A program made the position numbers and the translations under genes. From NCBI GenBank assembly GCA_963575745.1, contig CAUYUJ010022399.1, positions 1-64,000 on the forward strand: a DNA stretch of 64,000 bases. Reading direction: 5' to 3'. Under the pieces are notes generated by a model. That model did not search any database, was not told the DNA's origin, and saw nothing but the letters and a program-made list of their open reading frames with translations. Origin of the DNA: Prorocentrum cordatum (Eukaryota; Sar; Dinophyceae; Prorocentrales; Prorocentraceae). Below, piece by piece: positions 1 to 11,844 of the stretch. Position 1 is the stretch's first letter. Every line of letters begins with the position of its first letter.

Positions 1-30
1 CCTCCTCCTCCTCCTCCTCCTCCTCCTCCT
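1..30. repeat. (CCT)n microsatellite at window edge
   Basis: Ten uninterrupted CCT triplets, continuing beyond the left edge. It is the first of many GGA/TCC tracts. A short TTA triplet run lies at 93-115. Confidence 0.95.
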
Positions 31-150
31 TGTCTTGCCCTCGCAGGCTATGCGCGGTATGGCATGGGATAGCGGTGGCAACCCCACGCTCGTTTATTAT
101 TATTATTATTATTATTTGTTTTATAAAAAAAACAACAACATTTTTCCATT

Positions 151-1923
151 TCAAGGCCCGTTACCTCGAGTGTCCAGTTCAAAGCGCAGCAGCAAGCCCG
201 TGACCTGCTTGATGAGGACGACCTTCTGCACGGCCTGCCTGCGCCGCCCATCCGTCGAGCCCCTCCACGCGCCAGTCACCGAGCCCATCATGGACTCCTC
301 GCTGTACACCTTGACCCTCGCGGGGTGGATGCACGATGTCAGCAGAGGGATGTGCTGGACCTTGCGCACCTTCGGGGTGGCCGCGAAGGCGAAGACCCCA
401 GCGCGGCGCGACAGCTCGCGCAGGCGCTGGCATGCGCTGCCAAACGCCAGGCACAGCTGCCGCACGCGAACCACCGTCGCATCGGGCGGGAACATCGGCG
501 CGTCGTACAATAGCGTGTAGAGGTCGTCCAGCGCGGCGGTTAGTCTTCGCAACTGCTGGTCGCGATCATGCATGGACCCGCAGTAGTGGAAGACGACGTC
601 CCTGAATGACGGAGCCGCGCACCTGACCTTCGCCTTATACGCTGGCCCCGCGAGGTTTCCCCACCCGCCCCTGGTGCAGCTGGTGAGCATGATCTTCGGG
701 GGACGATTGGGCCCTGGCCTGGCGTCTTAGAACTGCTCCCGTCGGGCGTTGATGGCTTCGAGGCGCTCCTCCTTGTTCGCCCCGACTCGGGCGTCGGCCA
801 GCAGCAACATCATCGCGGAACCAAAGGCAAGGGGCGTCACGCCCTTGCACTCGAGGAGGTGCATGATGTCAATGGGGAAGAAGAAGCGGTGGCAGAAATG
901 CGCGTTCGCCACCAGCGGGCGGTGGGGCTCCCGCGCCCTGGCCTTGCACACGTCGAAGCTCATCCCCTCGCCTCGCCGCCAGGCGGCGCCCTCCGCCATA
1001 TCAGCGAAAGGCCGCGTCGTGCGGTTGGCGAGGCAGTCGGGGCACGCCTCGTTGCCCCCTGAGAAGTGCGTCAGGCCAAAATCATTTGCGCGCACGTCCT
1101 CATCGCACTTGACGAATACCAGCGCGCCTCTCCAAGGAGTGCCGTCGGAGTCGCGCGCAACCGCTCTGCCCCCGACATGGCCCGGGCCTAGCGCGGCCAT
1201 GTCCTCGAGCACACGGTGCCACCAGAGCGAGTCATCCATCTGGCCAGACCGCTGCACGTAGGAGGCGCATATGAACTTGGTCAGCTTGGCCTCCCCGACG
1301 CCGACGAGGGACCCGAAGCTGACGACATAGCACGCAGACGTCTTCGAGTAGGGCCCCGCGTCGGCATGCATCGTGAGGGGGATCACCGTCTCGAGCTCGT
1401 CGATGCCCATGCCACCAATGAGGGGATGGTTGGCCCTGAGGTCAGCATTTGCGGGCCTGCTAAAGAAGTCCCGCCAGAAGCCGCGCAGCTCGGTCTTCTC
1501 CGCGCCGAGGCGCAAGCGGAACTCGCGCGGGTAGGCGTGCAGCAGCGAGAACCATGAGCTCGGGAGCACCCCGTGGGAGACGAACTCCCCAGGAAACGCG
1601 GATAATATCCGCGGCACGCCAGTGGTACCCAGCAGCTCAATCAGTGAAGCCTGCGCGTTCTGGCCTTCGCGCAGCTGCGCCATGCGGGCAAGCACGGGGT
1701 GCTCGAACCCGTCGGCGGCGCCGCTCGCCGCGAGGCGCTGGGGCCTTGCGGCAGACATCCCGCCTTCGCACCAAGAGAGCAGGTGGTTCCCGAAAAGACG
1801 GGAGATGCCGCGGTCCTCGTCCGCCGCGGCAGCGTCCGCTTCGGCGGCCACCAGTTGCTGCCTCCATCCGCCGCGGCGCCTCGGCTGCGGCGGCGCCAGG
1901 GTCGCCCAGGGGGCGCGCGACAT
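151..1923 (-). pseudogene. Transposase-like protein of a dinoflagellate DNA element, broken by one in-frame stop
   Basis: Two consecutive minus-strand reading frames (1923-727 and 690-151) are in the same frame, separated only by a TAA at 727-729 and about 12 sense codons. Read together they give one continuous protein of about 590 residues. The first part has HADAGPYSK, then a Cys pair in CPDCLANRTTRPF followed by D-x6-AAWR, then DIMHLLECKG; the second part has a helical stretch and a conserved-looking LLTSC...SEESMMGSV block. From memory this order matches a very abundant dinoflagellate transposon-encoded family with an RNase H-like core; I cannot confirm the superfamily. No terminal repeats were found for the element. 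The N-terminus is uncertain because the frame may extend by splicing. The nonsense codon suggests a dead copy, although a small intron there cannot be excluded. Confidence 0.5.
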
Positions 1924-2011
1924 GCCGAGCCTGCCCCCCTCTCGCCTCGCGCCCCGAGCTTGCGAGCCAAAACGGCTTGATACGGCGCGGGGACGATCAG
2001 CGGTGATGTCG

Positions 2012-2649
2012 CCCAGTAGCTCAGTTAGACTAGGAATCTAATTCGTTAGGTTTATGCTGATTATCATCTAAATCATGTTGATTAGAAGTGGAGGGGGCGG
2101 CACCTCCTCCTTGCCCCTGCTCGAGCAGGGGCAAGGAGATGGCGATGGTGCTGCGATGGTGAAGGGGGCGGTGGGGGACAGGACAGCTGGCGGTGACGAC
2201 GGCGGTGCGACGACGATGAGGCAGGCAGGTCGCGAGGGAGGAAGGCGAGGAATATGGGGAAGGGGGACATGATCAGGAAGATTGGGAAGAGGAGAGCGAG
2301 GGGGGGGGGGAAGGGGAGGAGGAGGAGGAACAAAGAAGATACCTGCGATGAGGAGGAAGGGGAAGGGGAGGATGAGGAGGAATAACAAAATGGTTATCTT
2401 AAAGGATAATTAGAGGATAATTAGAGGAAAAAATATAGAAGATAGATGATAGATAAAGGATAATTAGAGGATAATTAACTTCTAGCAGACATACTATATG
2501 ATAATTATCCTCTAATCAACATGATTTAGAGGATACTTATCATCTAATCAACATGATTTAGAGGATAATTATCCTGTAATCAACATGATTTAGAGGATAA
2601 TCAACATACACCTAACGAATTATTTTCCTAGCCTAACTGAGCTACTGGG
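2012..2649. mobile_element. 638-bp MITE with 73-bp terminal inverted repeats
   Basis: The left end 2012-2084 and the right end 2577-2649 are reverse complements of equal length with only scattered mismatches; the outer 10 bases are CCCAGTAGCT and AGCTACTGGG. The interior has a purine-rich part (2085-2385) and an AT-rich part (2386-2576) carrying repeats of the type GAGGATAATTA. There is no transposase ORF, so it would be non-autonomous. Target duplication is unclear: GACGATC occurs 17 bp outside the left end (1993-1999) and shortly after the right end, but not at equal distances. The terminal repeat contains TAGCTCAGTTAG, resembling a tRNA A-box. Confidence 0.85.
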
Positions 2650-3539
2650 TGGGGCGACGATCCCATCGGCCCTCGACCCGCGCCGCCGCCGTTCCCGGCT
2701 TCTGGTCTGGGGCCGCCCTAAAAAAAGACAAAAAACATGCAAATGAATGTGAAGATCCGCGGGTTTTGTGGGGGCTCTTCGCGGGAATCAAGATGTTGTT
2801 TCAGGGGTTGCCCGCGGTTTGTTTCTGCTCTCGGCGGCCCGTCGAAGGGCGTTTGGGCGATTGCTGACGGCCTCGGGCTCATCCTCAGGAGGAAAGCCCT
2901 TTGGCCCCGTGGGCATTTTTTTCCCCTGGCCCAGTCTTGGGGGCCGACCGGTGTTTCGCGGAGGCCGCCGGGGCAGTTCGGGGCGATATTCCAAACCCTC
3001 TTCGGTTTACTGAATTGCCCCGGGCGCTCCTCCAGGGGGCCCGCCGCGCGATGTCGCTTGAGCTCTTGGGCCAGCTCTGGGCTGTTCTAGACGGGGGGGA
3101 TTCCCGACGACCCTTCCTCCCCCTCCTCCCCCTCCCCCCCCTCCTCTTCCTACTTCCCTCCGCCCTCCTCCTCCTCTTCTTCTTGCTCCTATACTTCGAC
3201 CTCGGGCCAGAGATGAAGGCCCGCGATGGACAGGGCGCCCGTCGGCGGCAAGCGCCTTCTTGCGGCGACGACGCCCTGCGAAGGCAAGCAGGGGCTCGAA
3301 AAACCAAGCGGCGCGGCGGGGGGGGGAGTGGGGCGTGCGCGCGAGGGGCGGCGGAGGGCGGGGGGGGCGCGGGGAGGGGTGGGGTGGGGGGGGGTGGGGA
3401 GGAGGAGGCTGGAAGGAGGAGGAGGAGGCGGAGGCAGGCGGGGGAGGGGGCAGGGGGGGGGGGGGGCGGGCGCTGGCACCGAGGAGGGCGGAAAAGAAAC
3501 ACATCAGAAAGGCCGAGAATGAGGCGGAGGAGGAAACAA
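2650..3539. other. Non-coding GC-rich spacer
   Basis: I see no gene. From 3100 onward it becomes CT-rich then G-rich with poly-G runs (for example 3320-3475). Long frames here have proline/glycine/arginine-only compositions and are not credible proteins. Confidence 0.6.
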
Positions 3540-4530
3540 TGAAAATATGGTGGGGGCGAGAGCGGGCGCGAGGGCGGGGGCGAGGTCGGAGGGCCGAACG
3601 AGCGGCCCAGAAAGGGGGCGAAAAAGGAAGGAACGGGGGCGGGAGCGAGGGCCACAACGAAATCGGAGACAAGGGGCACGGGCGGGATCGATCGCGGGAA
3701 AGGAAGCGGAGGCGCGGGCGGGAACTGGCTCGGGAACGATAGCGGGGGCGATGGGCGAGAACGACAGCGCGAACAAAAGCGAGAACGATGGCGGGGGCGA
3801 GGGCGGGAATGCAGGCGAGAACAAAGGCGGGGGCGAGGGCGGGGGCGAAGGCGGGAACGAGGGCGGGGGGGAACGAAAACGAAAACGAAGGCGGGAACGA
3901 CTGCGGAAACGAGGGTGGAAACGAGAGCGAGGGCGAGGGCGGGAACAGGCGAAAACGCAAGCGGGTGCGGCCGCGGGAACGAGGGCGGGCGCGACAGCGG
4001 GCGCGGAAGCTAAAACGAAGGCGAGAACAAGGGGGGGGGAGAGGGCGGGAACGAAGGCGAGAACGAGGGCGGGAACGAAGGCGGGGGCGACGGCGGGAGC
4101 GAGGGCGAGAACGAGGGCGAGAACGAGGGCGAGAACGAGGGCGGGAACGAGGGCGAGAACGAAGGCGGGAACGACGGCAAAAACGAGGGCGAGAACGAGG
4201 GCTGAAACGAGGGCGAGAATGAGGGCGGGAACGAAGGCGAAAACGAAGGCGAGAACGAGGGCGGAAACGAGGGCGAGAATGAGGGCGGGAACGAGGGCGG
4301 AAACGAGGGCGGGAATGAGGGCGGGAACGAGGGCCAGAACGAAGGCGGGAATGAAGGCGGGGGCGGGGGCGAGACCGAGGGCGGGAGCAACGGCGGGAAC
4401 GAGGGCGGGCGCGACGGCGGAAGCGTAGGCGAAAACGAAGGCGGAAACGAAGGATGGAACGAGTGCGGGGGCGAGGGCGGGAACGGCGGACAGAGCGAGG
4501 GCGGGGTCGACGGCGGGAGTGAGGCCGGGG
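3540..4530. repeat. 12-bp minisatellite array (GGGAACGAGGGC type)
   Basis: About 1 kb of degenerate tandem repeats with a 12-bp period, alternating GAGAACGAGGGC and GGGAACGAAGGC. Because 12 is a multiple of 3, long frames stay open on both strands with a four-residue period (RARTRAGT on plus), which explains large spurious ORFs here. Confidence 0.9.
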
Positions 4531-4830
4531 GCGAAGAGGGAAGATGGAAGGATAAGGCAGGGGGAGAGGAGGGCGAAGAGGAAAGGGTAAAGGGAAGGGC
4601 GGTGGAGGATAAGGAAGGCAGGAAGAGAGGGGGGGAAATGAAGGGATAAGGAGGGGAGGGGGGGGGGGGGGGGGGATGAGGACAGAGAAAAAGAAACAAA
4701 GTGAGGGGGCGGGAATGCGGGGGGGGGGGGGGGGGCGCGCGAACGGGCGGGGATGGAAGGGAGGCAGGGGGGGGGGGGGGCGGAGGAAGGGGGGGGGGGG
4801 TGGCGAGTTAGGAAAAAGAGCGAGCGACGA
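4531..4830. repeat. Purine and poly-G tract region
   Basis: GGA-rich DNA followed by poly-G runs of up to about 16 near 4655-4675, 4718-4733, 4768-4780 and 4790-4800. Potential quadruplex-forming DNA; no gene seen. Confidence 0.75.
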
Positions 4831-6069
4831 ACCAGGGCCAGATAAAACGAGACCACGACCCAGGGGCCGACAAAGCGAGACAACGAGAAAATCAACCAGT
4901 GCCCGAGAACACGAAACCACGACACAGGGGCCGAGAAAACGAGACAACGAGAAAACGAACCAAGGCCCGAGAAAGCGAGAACACATCCAAGGGCCGAGAC
5001 AACGAGAAAAACCAGAAAACTACCCGGGCCCGAGAAAAAGAAACAATCACCCAGAAGCCGAGAAAACGACAAGAACGAGACAATGAACCAACGTCCGACA
5101 ATGAACCAACGTCCGACAAAACAAACCATGGTGCGAGACCACGGGCCACGGCCCAGGCAGAGAAAACGCGAAAAGTGGCCCTGCAAAAAAAGACCGCGAC
5201 CCAGGGACCGAAAAAACGAAAAACAATTAAAAAGGAATCGAGGCCCGAGCGCGAGACTACGCACCAGGGCAGAGAAAACGAGGCAACAAGAAAACAATCC
5301 AACGTCCAAGAAAACAAGAAAGCAAGACAACTAGCCAGTGTCAGAGAAAACTGGACCACGACCCAAGCGCTGAGAGAACAAACGACGACACAAACCGGGG
5401 CCAGAGAAAACGAAGCTACGACCCAGGGGCAGAGAAAACGACGAAACGAACCAAGGTCAGAAAAACGAGACCACGACACAGGAACAGAGAAAACGGAAAA
5501 AACAAAGCAACAAACCATGGCCCGAGAAAGCCTAACCGCGACCCAAGAGCAGAGAAAACGAGAAGACGAACCGGAACAAAGAAAACGAGACTACGACCCA
5601 GGAGCCCATTAAACAAAAAAAAGAGGAAACAAAACGGGGTCCGAGAAAACGAGACCACGACCAAGGGGCAGAGAGAATGCGAAAACGATAAAACAAACCA
5701 GGGTCAAAGGCCGAGAATACAAGAAAACGGGACAACCAACGAATGTCAGAGAAAACAAGACCACGACCCAGGGGCCGAGAAAACGAAACAACAAGACAAC
5801 GAACCAAGGGCCCGACACAACGAGACCAAGACCCAGGGGCCGGAAAAAAGGGGAACACAACACAACGAACCAGGGGCCCGACAAAACGAGATGACGACCC
5901 AGGGGCCGACAAAACAAGAAAACGAAACAACGAACCGGGGCCTGCGAATCCGAGATCACGGCCCAGGGGCCGAGACAACGAGGCCGCGACCCAGGGGCAG
6001 AGAAAACGGAAAAACAAACCAAGGTCAGAGAAAACAGACCCACAATCCAGGGGCCGAGAAACGGAGAAC
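4831..6069. repeat. Left half of a 'CGAGAAAACGAG' minisatellite array
   Basis: Higher-order tandem repeat built from GAGACCACGACCCAGG, GGCCGAGAAAACGAG and AACCAGGGCCCGAG modules. The same modules in the same orientation reappear at 11862-12585. Removing 6070-11861 plus one copy of the 8-bp duplication joins the two halves in periodic register, so this is one array split by a LINE. Confidence 0.9.
6062..6069. repeat. Target-site duplication of LINE B, 3'-side copy
   Basis: CGGAGAAC, identical to 11862-11869. It is a variant of the array's usual CCGAGAAA and I did not notice it elsewhere in the array, which makes a chance match less likely. Confidence 0.75.
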
Positions 6070-6121
6070 GCTATATTTTTTTGGGGCAACATGTTGCCCG
6101 ACCAGTTCGAGAGTTCGATGT

Positions 6122-7320
6122 TCACGCCGCCCTCCTTGCAGCCTCCCGAGCCGCTACGCGGGCTCGGATGGCCTCCAACCAGGGCAGAGGGGCAGCAGAG
6201 GCTTTCAAAGCACCCCGCCTGGCCACCTCGAGTGCAACCGTTGCCTCCTGCTTCCCCACCTGTTCCTCAGGCTCGGCGCAGGCGGCCGCAACCCCGCTGA
6301 GCAGCGGGTACAAACCTCGTCGCAGTCTTGACAGACCCTGCGCCCCACTCTCGATGCTGCCTGGCTTGCACCGTCGAGCCAGCCTTCGAATCTTGCGCTG
6401 CGAAAACGCACCGCGCGCCATGCAGAAAAAGAGAGGCTGTCTCTCATCGCCCACTTGCGTACTCGCTAACTTGTGCCTGTGCTCCGGCGCATGCACCAAC
6501 AACTCGGCCACGCGCTCGGTGGGGCCCCCACAGCCCAGCTTGGGCCTGTCGTGGATCTGGCCCCAATAAAAATCAAGACACTGGGTGCAAGGGGATCGCC
6601 AATGCGCGGGCCCCCAGCAGTGCCACGAGGTGGTCTTGTCAAAAATCTGTTCGGGCTGAGCTCTCGAAGGGGGCCCCTGGTGGATCGCCCTAGGAAACAA
6701 AGGCAGCACTGCAGCAGCCAAACGGGCCACATACTCCATGTGCCGCACATCGTGCTCTAGCCTCTGGCTCTCGGCGCCCGCGGGTCGGGGGTGGATCTCT
6801 CTCGCCCTTTTAGCCTCGATGTCCGCTCGCCAGTTGGCCTGGCCGATCCTGCGTACTAGCTGATCGATTCCTCGAGCTTCCTGTGAGCTGGCGTGTGAAC
6901 AGCTGGGACATACTCTTGTTTGTGCACATGTATCAGGGCGCCGCACCTGAAGCCTCCATATCGCCGTTTGGGGGCACAGGGGTCGTGTTGTGCACCTTGA
7001 TCGCATTCGTGCAATCGCTGTAGCACGCTGTCCGCATACTGGGCGCAAAGATGGGCATCAAAGCTAGCTGCAGCTGCTCCGCCGCCTGGCTGGTCAGCTC
7101 CCATCATTATCATACAGCACAGGCTCATGCTCGTCACTGGGCTGGGGCCAGTAACTGGTGGGATGTTCCATCTTGAAGCCTTCATGCCGACGCTGATCCC
7201 CGTCCTGGCCGCCGTGTAGAAGGTGCGCGGTTGCCCCAGCGCCTCCCGCGCTTGCGCGACGACCACGTGCTGGCACAAGTAGATGCGATGCCCTGCCGAA
7301 TCGGCTTCCTGACACAACGG
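6122..7320 (-). pseudogene. LINE B: C-terminal knuckle, RNase H remnant and zinc finger
   Basis: From 7320 down, one frame shows LCQEADSAGHRIYLCQ, equivalent to the CxxC...H...C knuckle after RT in LINE A (CDKCGTAPDTLHHRLWVC). A second frame then shows YADSVLQRLHE and PKRRYGGF, the counterpart of the RNase H segment YADAQLANDHF...PKRCYSGF in LINE A, and ANWRADIEAKRA, equivalent to the last RNase H Asp (NHFADVGANKAS). It ends with FFCMARGAFSQRKIRR...RCKP, matching the LINE A finger FWKCTTCGRVSR...RCKP. Several frame changes show decay. The gene end is near 6122. Confidence 0.7.
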
Positions 7321-7362
7321 GCACTAACCTAGACCTTGGTATCCAGCCTTGACCGTGCCATC

Positions 7363-9262
7363 CTATCCACAGGCCTGCGGCGACAGGGACATCCTACTGA
7401 TGGGCCCTCCAGATTTACCCCGACTGGGTCCTTCCCTGTCCACCTCCCTCAACATCGTGCACAGGCCCTTGACCGAGAAGTGCGCAACCCCAGGCCTGGC
7501 GACGGCGCTCCACACCGCCTGGGCCCAAGCCACAGCAGGGGCAACCATGCTCTGCCAGAGGGGGTCGCCCACCAGCGCAATCTTGGCTCGCGACAAGACG
7601 CCAGCATGCCGCGGGGCCTGGAAACAGAGCAGCACGCCCCTCGCTCGCTTAAGTTCACCGTCGATCAATTCCGACGATAATGTCCCGAAGCGTGTTCCCA
7701 AGTTTCACGCCCGCAAAGTATATCTTGACCATCCTTCCACGGTCACGGAAGGGCCCTCTGGTACCTCTGGAACACTCTGTGCCTCCTGACCTTATTCTTA
7801 AAACGTCTACGACGCTTCGAGAGGTGACCTGTCTTATACCGATGGCCTCCTGGGCCAGATCGCAAGCCAAGGACGCCGCATGCGTTCCGACCGAGCCAGC
7901 CAGAAGACCGAGGCGACCTCCGAGGCGACGCGCAAGTCCACTGGCAGACGCAGACGTCATCAGTTTGTCGGGGGAAAAGTTGACCCGGAACTCCTGAAAG
8001 AAGTCGCGGCGCAGATCGGTCGCCGCATCGCTGAGGGCCTCGGGCACCTCACTAGGCTGTCCGTAGCAACTAACAGTGTCATCGTCAATGTGCGACGACA
8101 GGTCCACACTCGGGCTGCGGCAAACAAAGCCGCCAAAAGGCTGCATCGCATAGACTTTCACGAACAAGTCATTTACACACGATCCCCCTGGCAGCCATCT
8201 GGAAGCATGAAGGGTCGCCAAACTGTGGTCCGATCCTAAACGCAGGATCCTGGGCCTTCGCCAGAAATCAAAGGTGACCTCGAAAATGGTAGGGCCAGGC
8301 CCCGCTTCCAAAGCGCGCGGCCTCAACAGCTCCAAATCAAAGCTGTCGGAATACTTCCATCCTAAGAGAACCCAGCCGCGACGCCTCCTTCTTCCACCTT
8401 GGCTTCCGCCTTGACTGATTGGCCCCGAACGCAAGCTTCCGCCGACTTGCCCGCCCCAAAAGCCCAACACCGGCGTGCGTGCTTATCCATCGCGGCAGCC
8501 AGAAGGGGCATCCTGAGTTCCCCCCAAAGCCGCACAAGGGCGGCACACAATGCAACGGGCCTCACCCCTCCCTTGGGTTTCTCGGGCAACGGGAACAACA
8601 TCCAGTACAGCGCCCTGGGGCAATGCCGAAGCTTCCCCGTCGCCTGAGGAATGCACGCCAGAGTGTGGGTCAGCCAGGCACGAGTACTGCCGCACGTGCA
8701 CCCCGTCGAGGGGCTGAACTGTGCGCGGCGAGAACGCCCTGGCAGCGGCGCGAATCTCAGGAGCGCTGAGACGGTCGAAGTAATTCCTATCAGGAACATC
8801 GACTGGAGGCGGTAAACTAGTGGCATGCCAAAAACCGCCCAACACATCTGCCTCCTTGGCCAGCAAGCTGCGAGGACCCGAGGACAACACTCCAGGAGTT
8901 TTCTCGGAACCCGTGGGCTCCCACTTGTGTTTAAGGCGCGTTAGACGGTGCACCTTCCTGGCTGACCCAGCTAAGGCTGCAGCATGCCAGCCACCCCAAC
9001 CCTTCCTATCCTTTCCATCCAAAACTTCCCTAGCTTCCTTGAAGTCCTGCCCCCACTCCTCCAGAAGCTCGGCGAACTGGTTGACCCAGTCTGCGAGCCC
9101 AGCCAGGCGTGCAGGCCACGAAGCCATCACCTGACGGGCCTTGTTGACAGTGAGATCGACCCTCGGTGAAAGTCCTTCGGCATCGAAGGGCTGCGCAGCA
9201 ATGTCAAGGAGGTTCCGTGCGGCCTGGACTTCAGATTGATCAATCAAGGAGTCCATCTGCAC
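7363..9262 (-). pseudogene. LINE B: reverse transcriptase region, frameshifted
   Basis: Three overlapping minus frames carry consecutive RT parts. 9262-8700 holds the pre-RT linker (KGWGGWHAAALAGSARKVHRL, then the AFSPRT..PLDGVH segment). 8700-8370 holds the fingers (LFPLPEKPKGGVRPVAL). 8440-7655 holds the palm, with a degraded motif A (YSDSFDLELL), GGFVCRSPSVDLSS and catalytic motif C as HIDD, where LINE A has YIDD. A further frame (7701-7363) continues with DPLWQSMVAPAVAWAQAVW, matching DPAWIGSVAPILRWHKEVW in LINE A. At least three frameshifts. Confidence 0.85.
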
Positions 9263-9350
9263 GGCTGATCACAGGCTGGTGTTAAGCAGGTCCTTAGCGC
9301 CCGGTCGAAGCCAGGCCCAACCAACCCAGACACGGGCATCGTCCTCCACC

Positions 9351-10255
9351 TTACTCTGGGGGGGGGGCTGTAAAACGGAGGCCCAACTTGCCACTGAGGG
9401 AATCCCCTTCCCTACCCTTGCGCTTGATGGGGGTGTCCCACCTACTCTCTAACCCAAGGCCCCATAGCATCCGAAACAGACTTCCAAGCCGCATCCAGCA
9501 CCCCCAGGGCGTCATCGCGCCCTGAGTGTCGGCGACGAGGTTAGCCCGCTCATCCAACGCTCGAGGGACAGTCCAGTCCGCGGGGGCACTCGCGGGCCCC
9601 AATGGGGGATCCGCGGGGAGACTCTGGTAACTAGTGTATGCAAATCGCTGCAGCGTGGTCGCCCCAGGCCTGAGCTGCAACTGAACAAGGCGATGCGGGC
9701 GCTTGGGCCACGACGTGACCGCCGAGACGCGCTCCACAAACCTACGGAAAACTGTCAATGCCAAAAAAAGTCCATCGTCGCGTTGGCCCTTGCCGCGGCG
9801 CGCGTCTCGACCGGAGGCTTCAAAATGAGGATCCCTGACTTCCGTGGCATTCCCGTCATCTCCAGACAGTCTAAGCCGAAATTCCAATCAGCACCGAGCA
9901 GAGCGAGATGCCTGCATTCCATCACCTGACCCGCCTTGCTGAGGATATAACTGCAACGTTGACTCATGCCCTCCCCAGTGTACAGGTAATCGCTACCCGC
10001 AAGCAGCGGGGGCCAGCCTGGCAGACCTACCTCGACGAAAATGAGTCGGCGCAGGACAATAATTCCACTCGCCACGTGCGAGGGCCATCTCATGCCGACA
10101 GTGCTCCTGGCGAACATGGCCACTCCAGCTGAGGTCTGCCCCTGTGCTGGGGGCTCCGAGGGCGGGCGTCGCATATTCCATCCCATTGCCTTGGCGGAAC
10201 TGACGCGCGCTCCCAGCCGTTCTTCTTCGACGCCAATCTCTCGGGCACGCGCCAC
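9351..10255 (-). pseudogene. LINE B: apurinic-type endonuclease domain
   Basis: Minus frame 10255-9755 contains SAGVAMFARSTVGM, then LPGWPPLLAGSDYLYTGEGM, then ALLGADWNFGLDC, the GADWN being the GDFN-like metal-site motif of exonuclease-endonuclease-phosphatase LINE endonucleases. The following frame 9887-9351 continues with SFRRFVERVSAVTSWPKRPHR-type sequence. The domain supplies target nicking for insertion in the active family; here it is out of frame with the RT. Confidence 0.65.
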
Positions 10256-10753
10256 CAGGGCCGTAGTTGAAGCAAGCCTCGATTTGAGTGCGCCCCAGCT
10301 GTTCCCATTATCAAATTCGAAAACGTGCGCCCTACTATCGCGCGGAGACGGGGTGGGCGGCTTTCGGCGGACAGCCTACTCCATGCGCCGAAATCTTGAA
10401 ACCAATGCATCGCGGTGTCGGCACAGAGACCACGCGACCCGAAGCCTGGCCGCTCGGGCCAAAGAAACCCACACTGCTCACCTGCCCGACGTCGGGGACC
10501 TCCTTCGCACCCGTGTAGCTGCCGAGCTGCGCCCAACCAGTCGAGGAGGCAAGCACCTGCACAGAGGTCGCCGTAATCGTAGTGTACTAGCCACTGCGAA
10601 GGGAAGAAGAGATCACACACCAACATACCCCACTCCGAGACCACCAGCGCATTGTCCGTCTGTCGATGGTTAAAGACACTCTGTGCGTGGCCGCTTGACC
10701 TTGGCATTAAGCAATGCTTCCAGGATAGTCCGCTTGTCACCCTTGTGCTTGTC

Positions 10754-11694
10754 CTAGAACTGCTCTGCGGCCTCCTGGCTCTCGAAAGCGTCGTCGAACT
10801 TCGCGTCCATTGGCGCTGGGCGGCGAACGCGTTCGTCGCCTCCTGCAAGGGCGGCGCCCTCTCCATCATCATCAGGCCGATCAGCTTCAGCGCGAACTGT
10901 GGCCTTCGCATGAGTCCTGCACAACGTCGCGAACTCCTTGAATTCGTCCGTCTCGAACATCTGCTGGACGCCCTCGCGCCCTCGCAGCATCCCCTGCGGC
11001 GCCCCGAAGCCATCCGCCCCAGCATCATAATCCAATGGCAGCGACGCCACCAATTGCTTCTGGAGCGCCGCGCACTCGGCCTCGGCCGGCAACCTCTTGG
11101 CGTCGGCCTCCGCCCTGTCCTTCTGCAGCTCCTCCATATTGTTGCCGAAGTCGGCCAGCTTTTGCATGACTTCCTCAAACTTCGCCTTGGCCCTGTTGCG
11201 TCGGTGCCCGACATTATTGCGCTGCGTGAGACCCGACTTCCTTGCCTCGATCTTGCTCCGCACCTCGCGCAGCTGCTGCTCCAGCAACTGCTTCGCGGGC
11301 GCCATGGACTCGCCCTTGCACGCATGGATGGTCGCCTGCAGCTGGGTGGCTTCCGTGCGCAGGGCCGCCTCTCCATCATCATCAGGGGGCGAGGTGGGAG
11401 GAACTCCGCCCCCCTACGCCTGCGCGGCGCGCTTCTTGGCCATATCAGGGAGCTGCTTGTCGATGCGCGGCTCGCGCGCGAAGCCAGCAGCAGGCAGGCG
11501 CTGGGGACCGCCACCAGCATCCCTAGCTCCAGCACCTTTCTCTGCGAACCTGCCGCTTGCGCGCGACGGAGGACTGCAGCTGGCGCCTTGGCCCCGCATC
11601 TGCATCGCACGCGGCGCGCGCAATTCGACGTGCGTCCGCACCCCTGGCAGCCCCAGAAAGGCTGCCCAGGGCCTCGAACCACGTCGCCATCCAT
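10754..11694 (-). pseudogene. LINE B: N-terminal zinc-finger and coiled-coil region
   Basis: A plausible start ATG lies at 11694-11692 (MDGDVVRGPGQPFWGCQGC). It is followed by a Cys-rich W-x-C-x2-CGRTSNCARRVRCRC segment typical of dinoflagellate LINE N-termini. A frame change near 11.56 kb and a stop at 11414 precede a strongly helical, charged segment (11305-10754: AKQLLEQQLREVRSKIEARK, then AKAKFEEVMQKLADFGNNME) ending at EAAEQF. This is likely an RNA-binding/multimerisation region; the function is inferred. Confidence 0.6.
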
Positions 11695-11844
11695 GGATGC
11701 CTCTCGCAGAGGTCGAACACTGCGGGGTTGTGAGATACCCCAAAACTGCACTGCGGGGTTTGAGCAACCCCAGAACTGACAGCCAAATTGGCACGCGACA
11801 ACGACTGCCACTCTGAAGACAGCTGTCGCAAACCCAGAAACACG

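Noticed and set aside
2012-2050. tRNA gene suggested by GTAGCTCAGTTAG
   Set aside because: No cloverleaf, no TTCGA arm or acceptor stem; the sequence is a transposon terminal repeat present in both ends.
3540-6069. Arg/Ala/Thr-rich and Phe/Ser-rich 'proteins' over the minisatellites
   Set aside because: Periodic translations of 12-bp and longer repeats, open on both strands.
10652-11779. 375-residue plus-strand frame within LINE B
   Set aside because: Antisense shadow of the LINE coiled-coil and zinc-finger region; GC-rich codons leave the opposite strand open.
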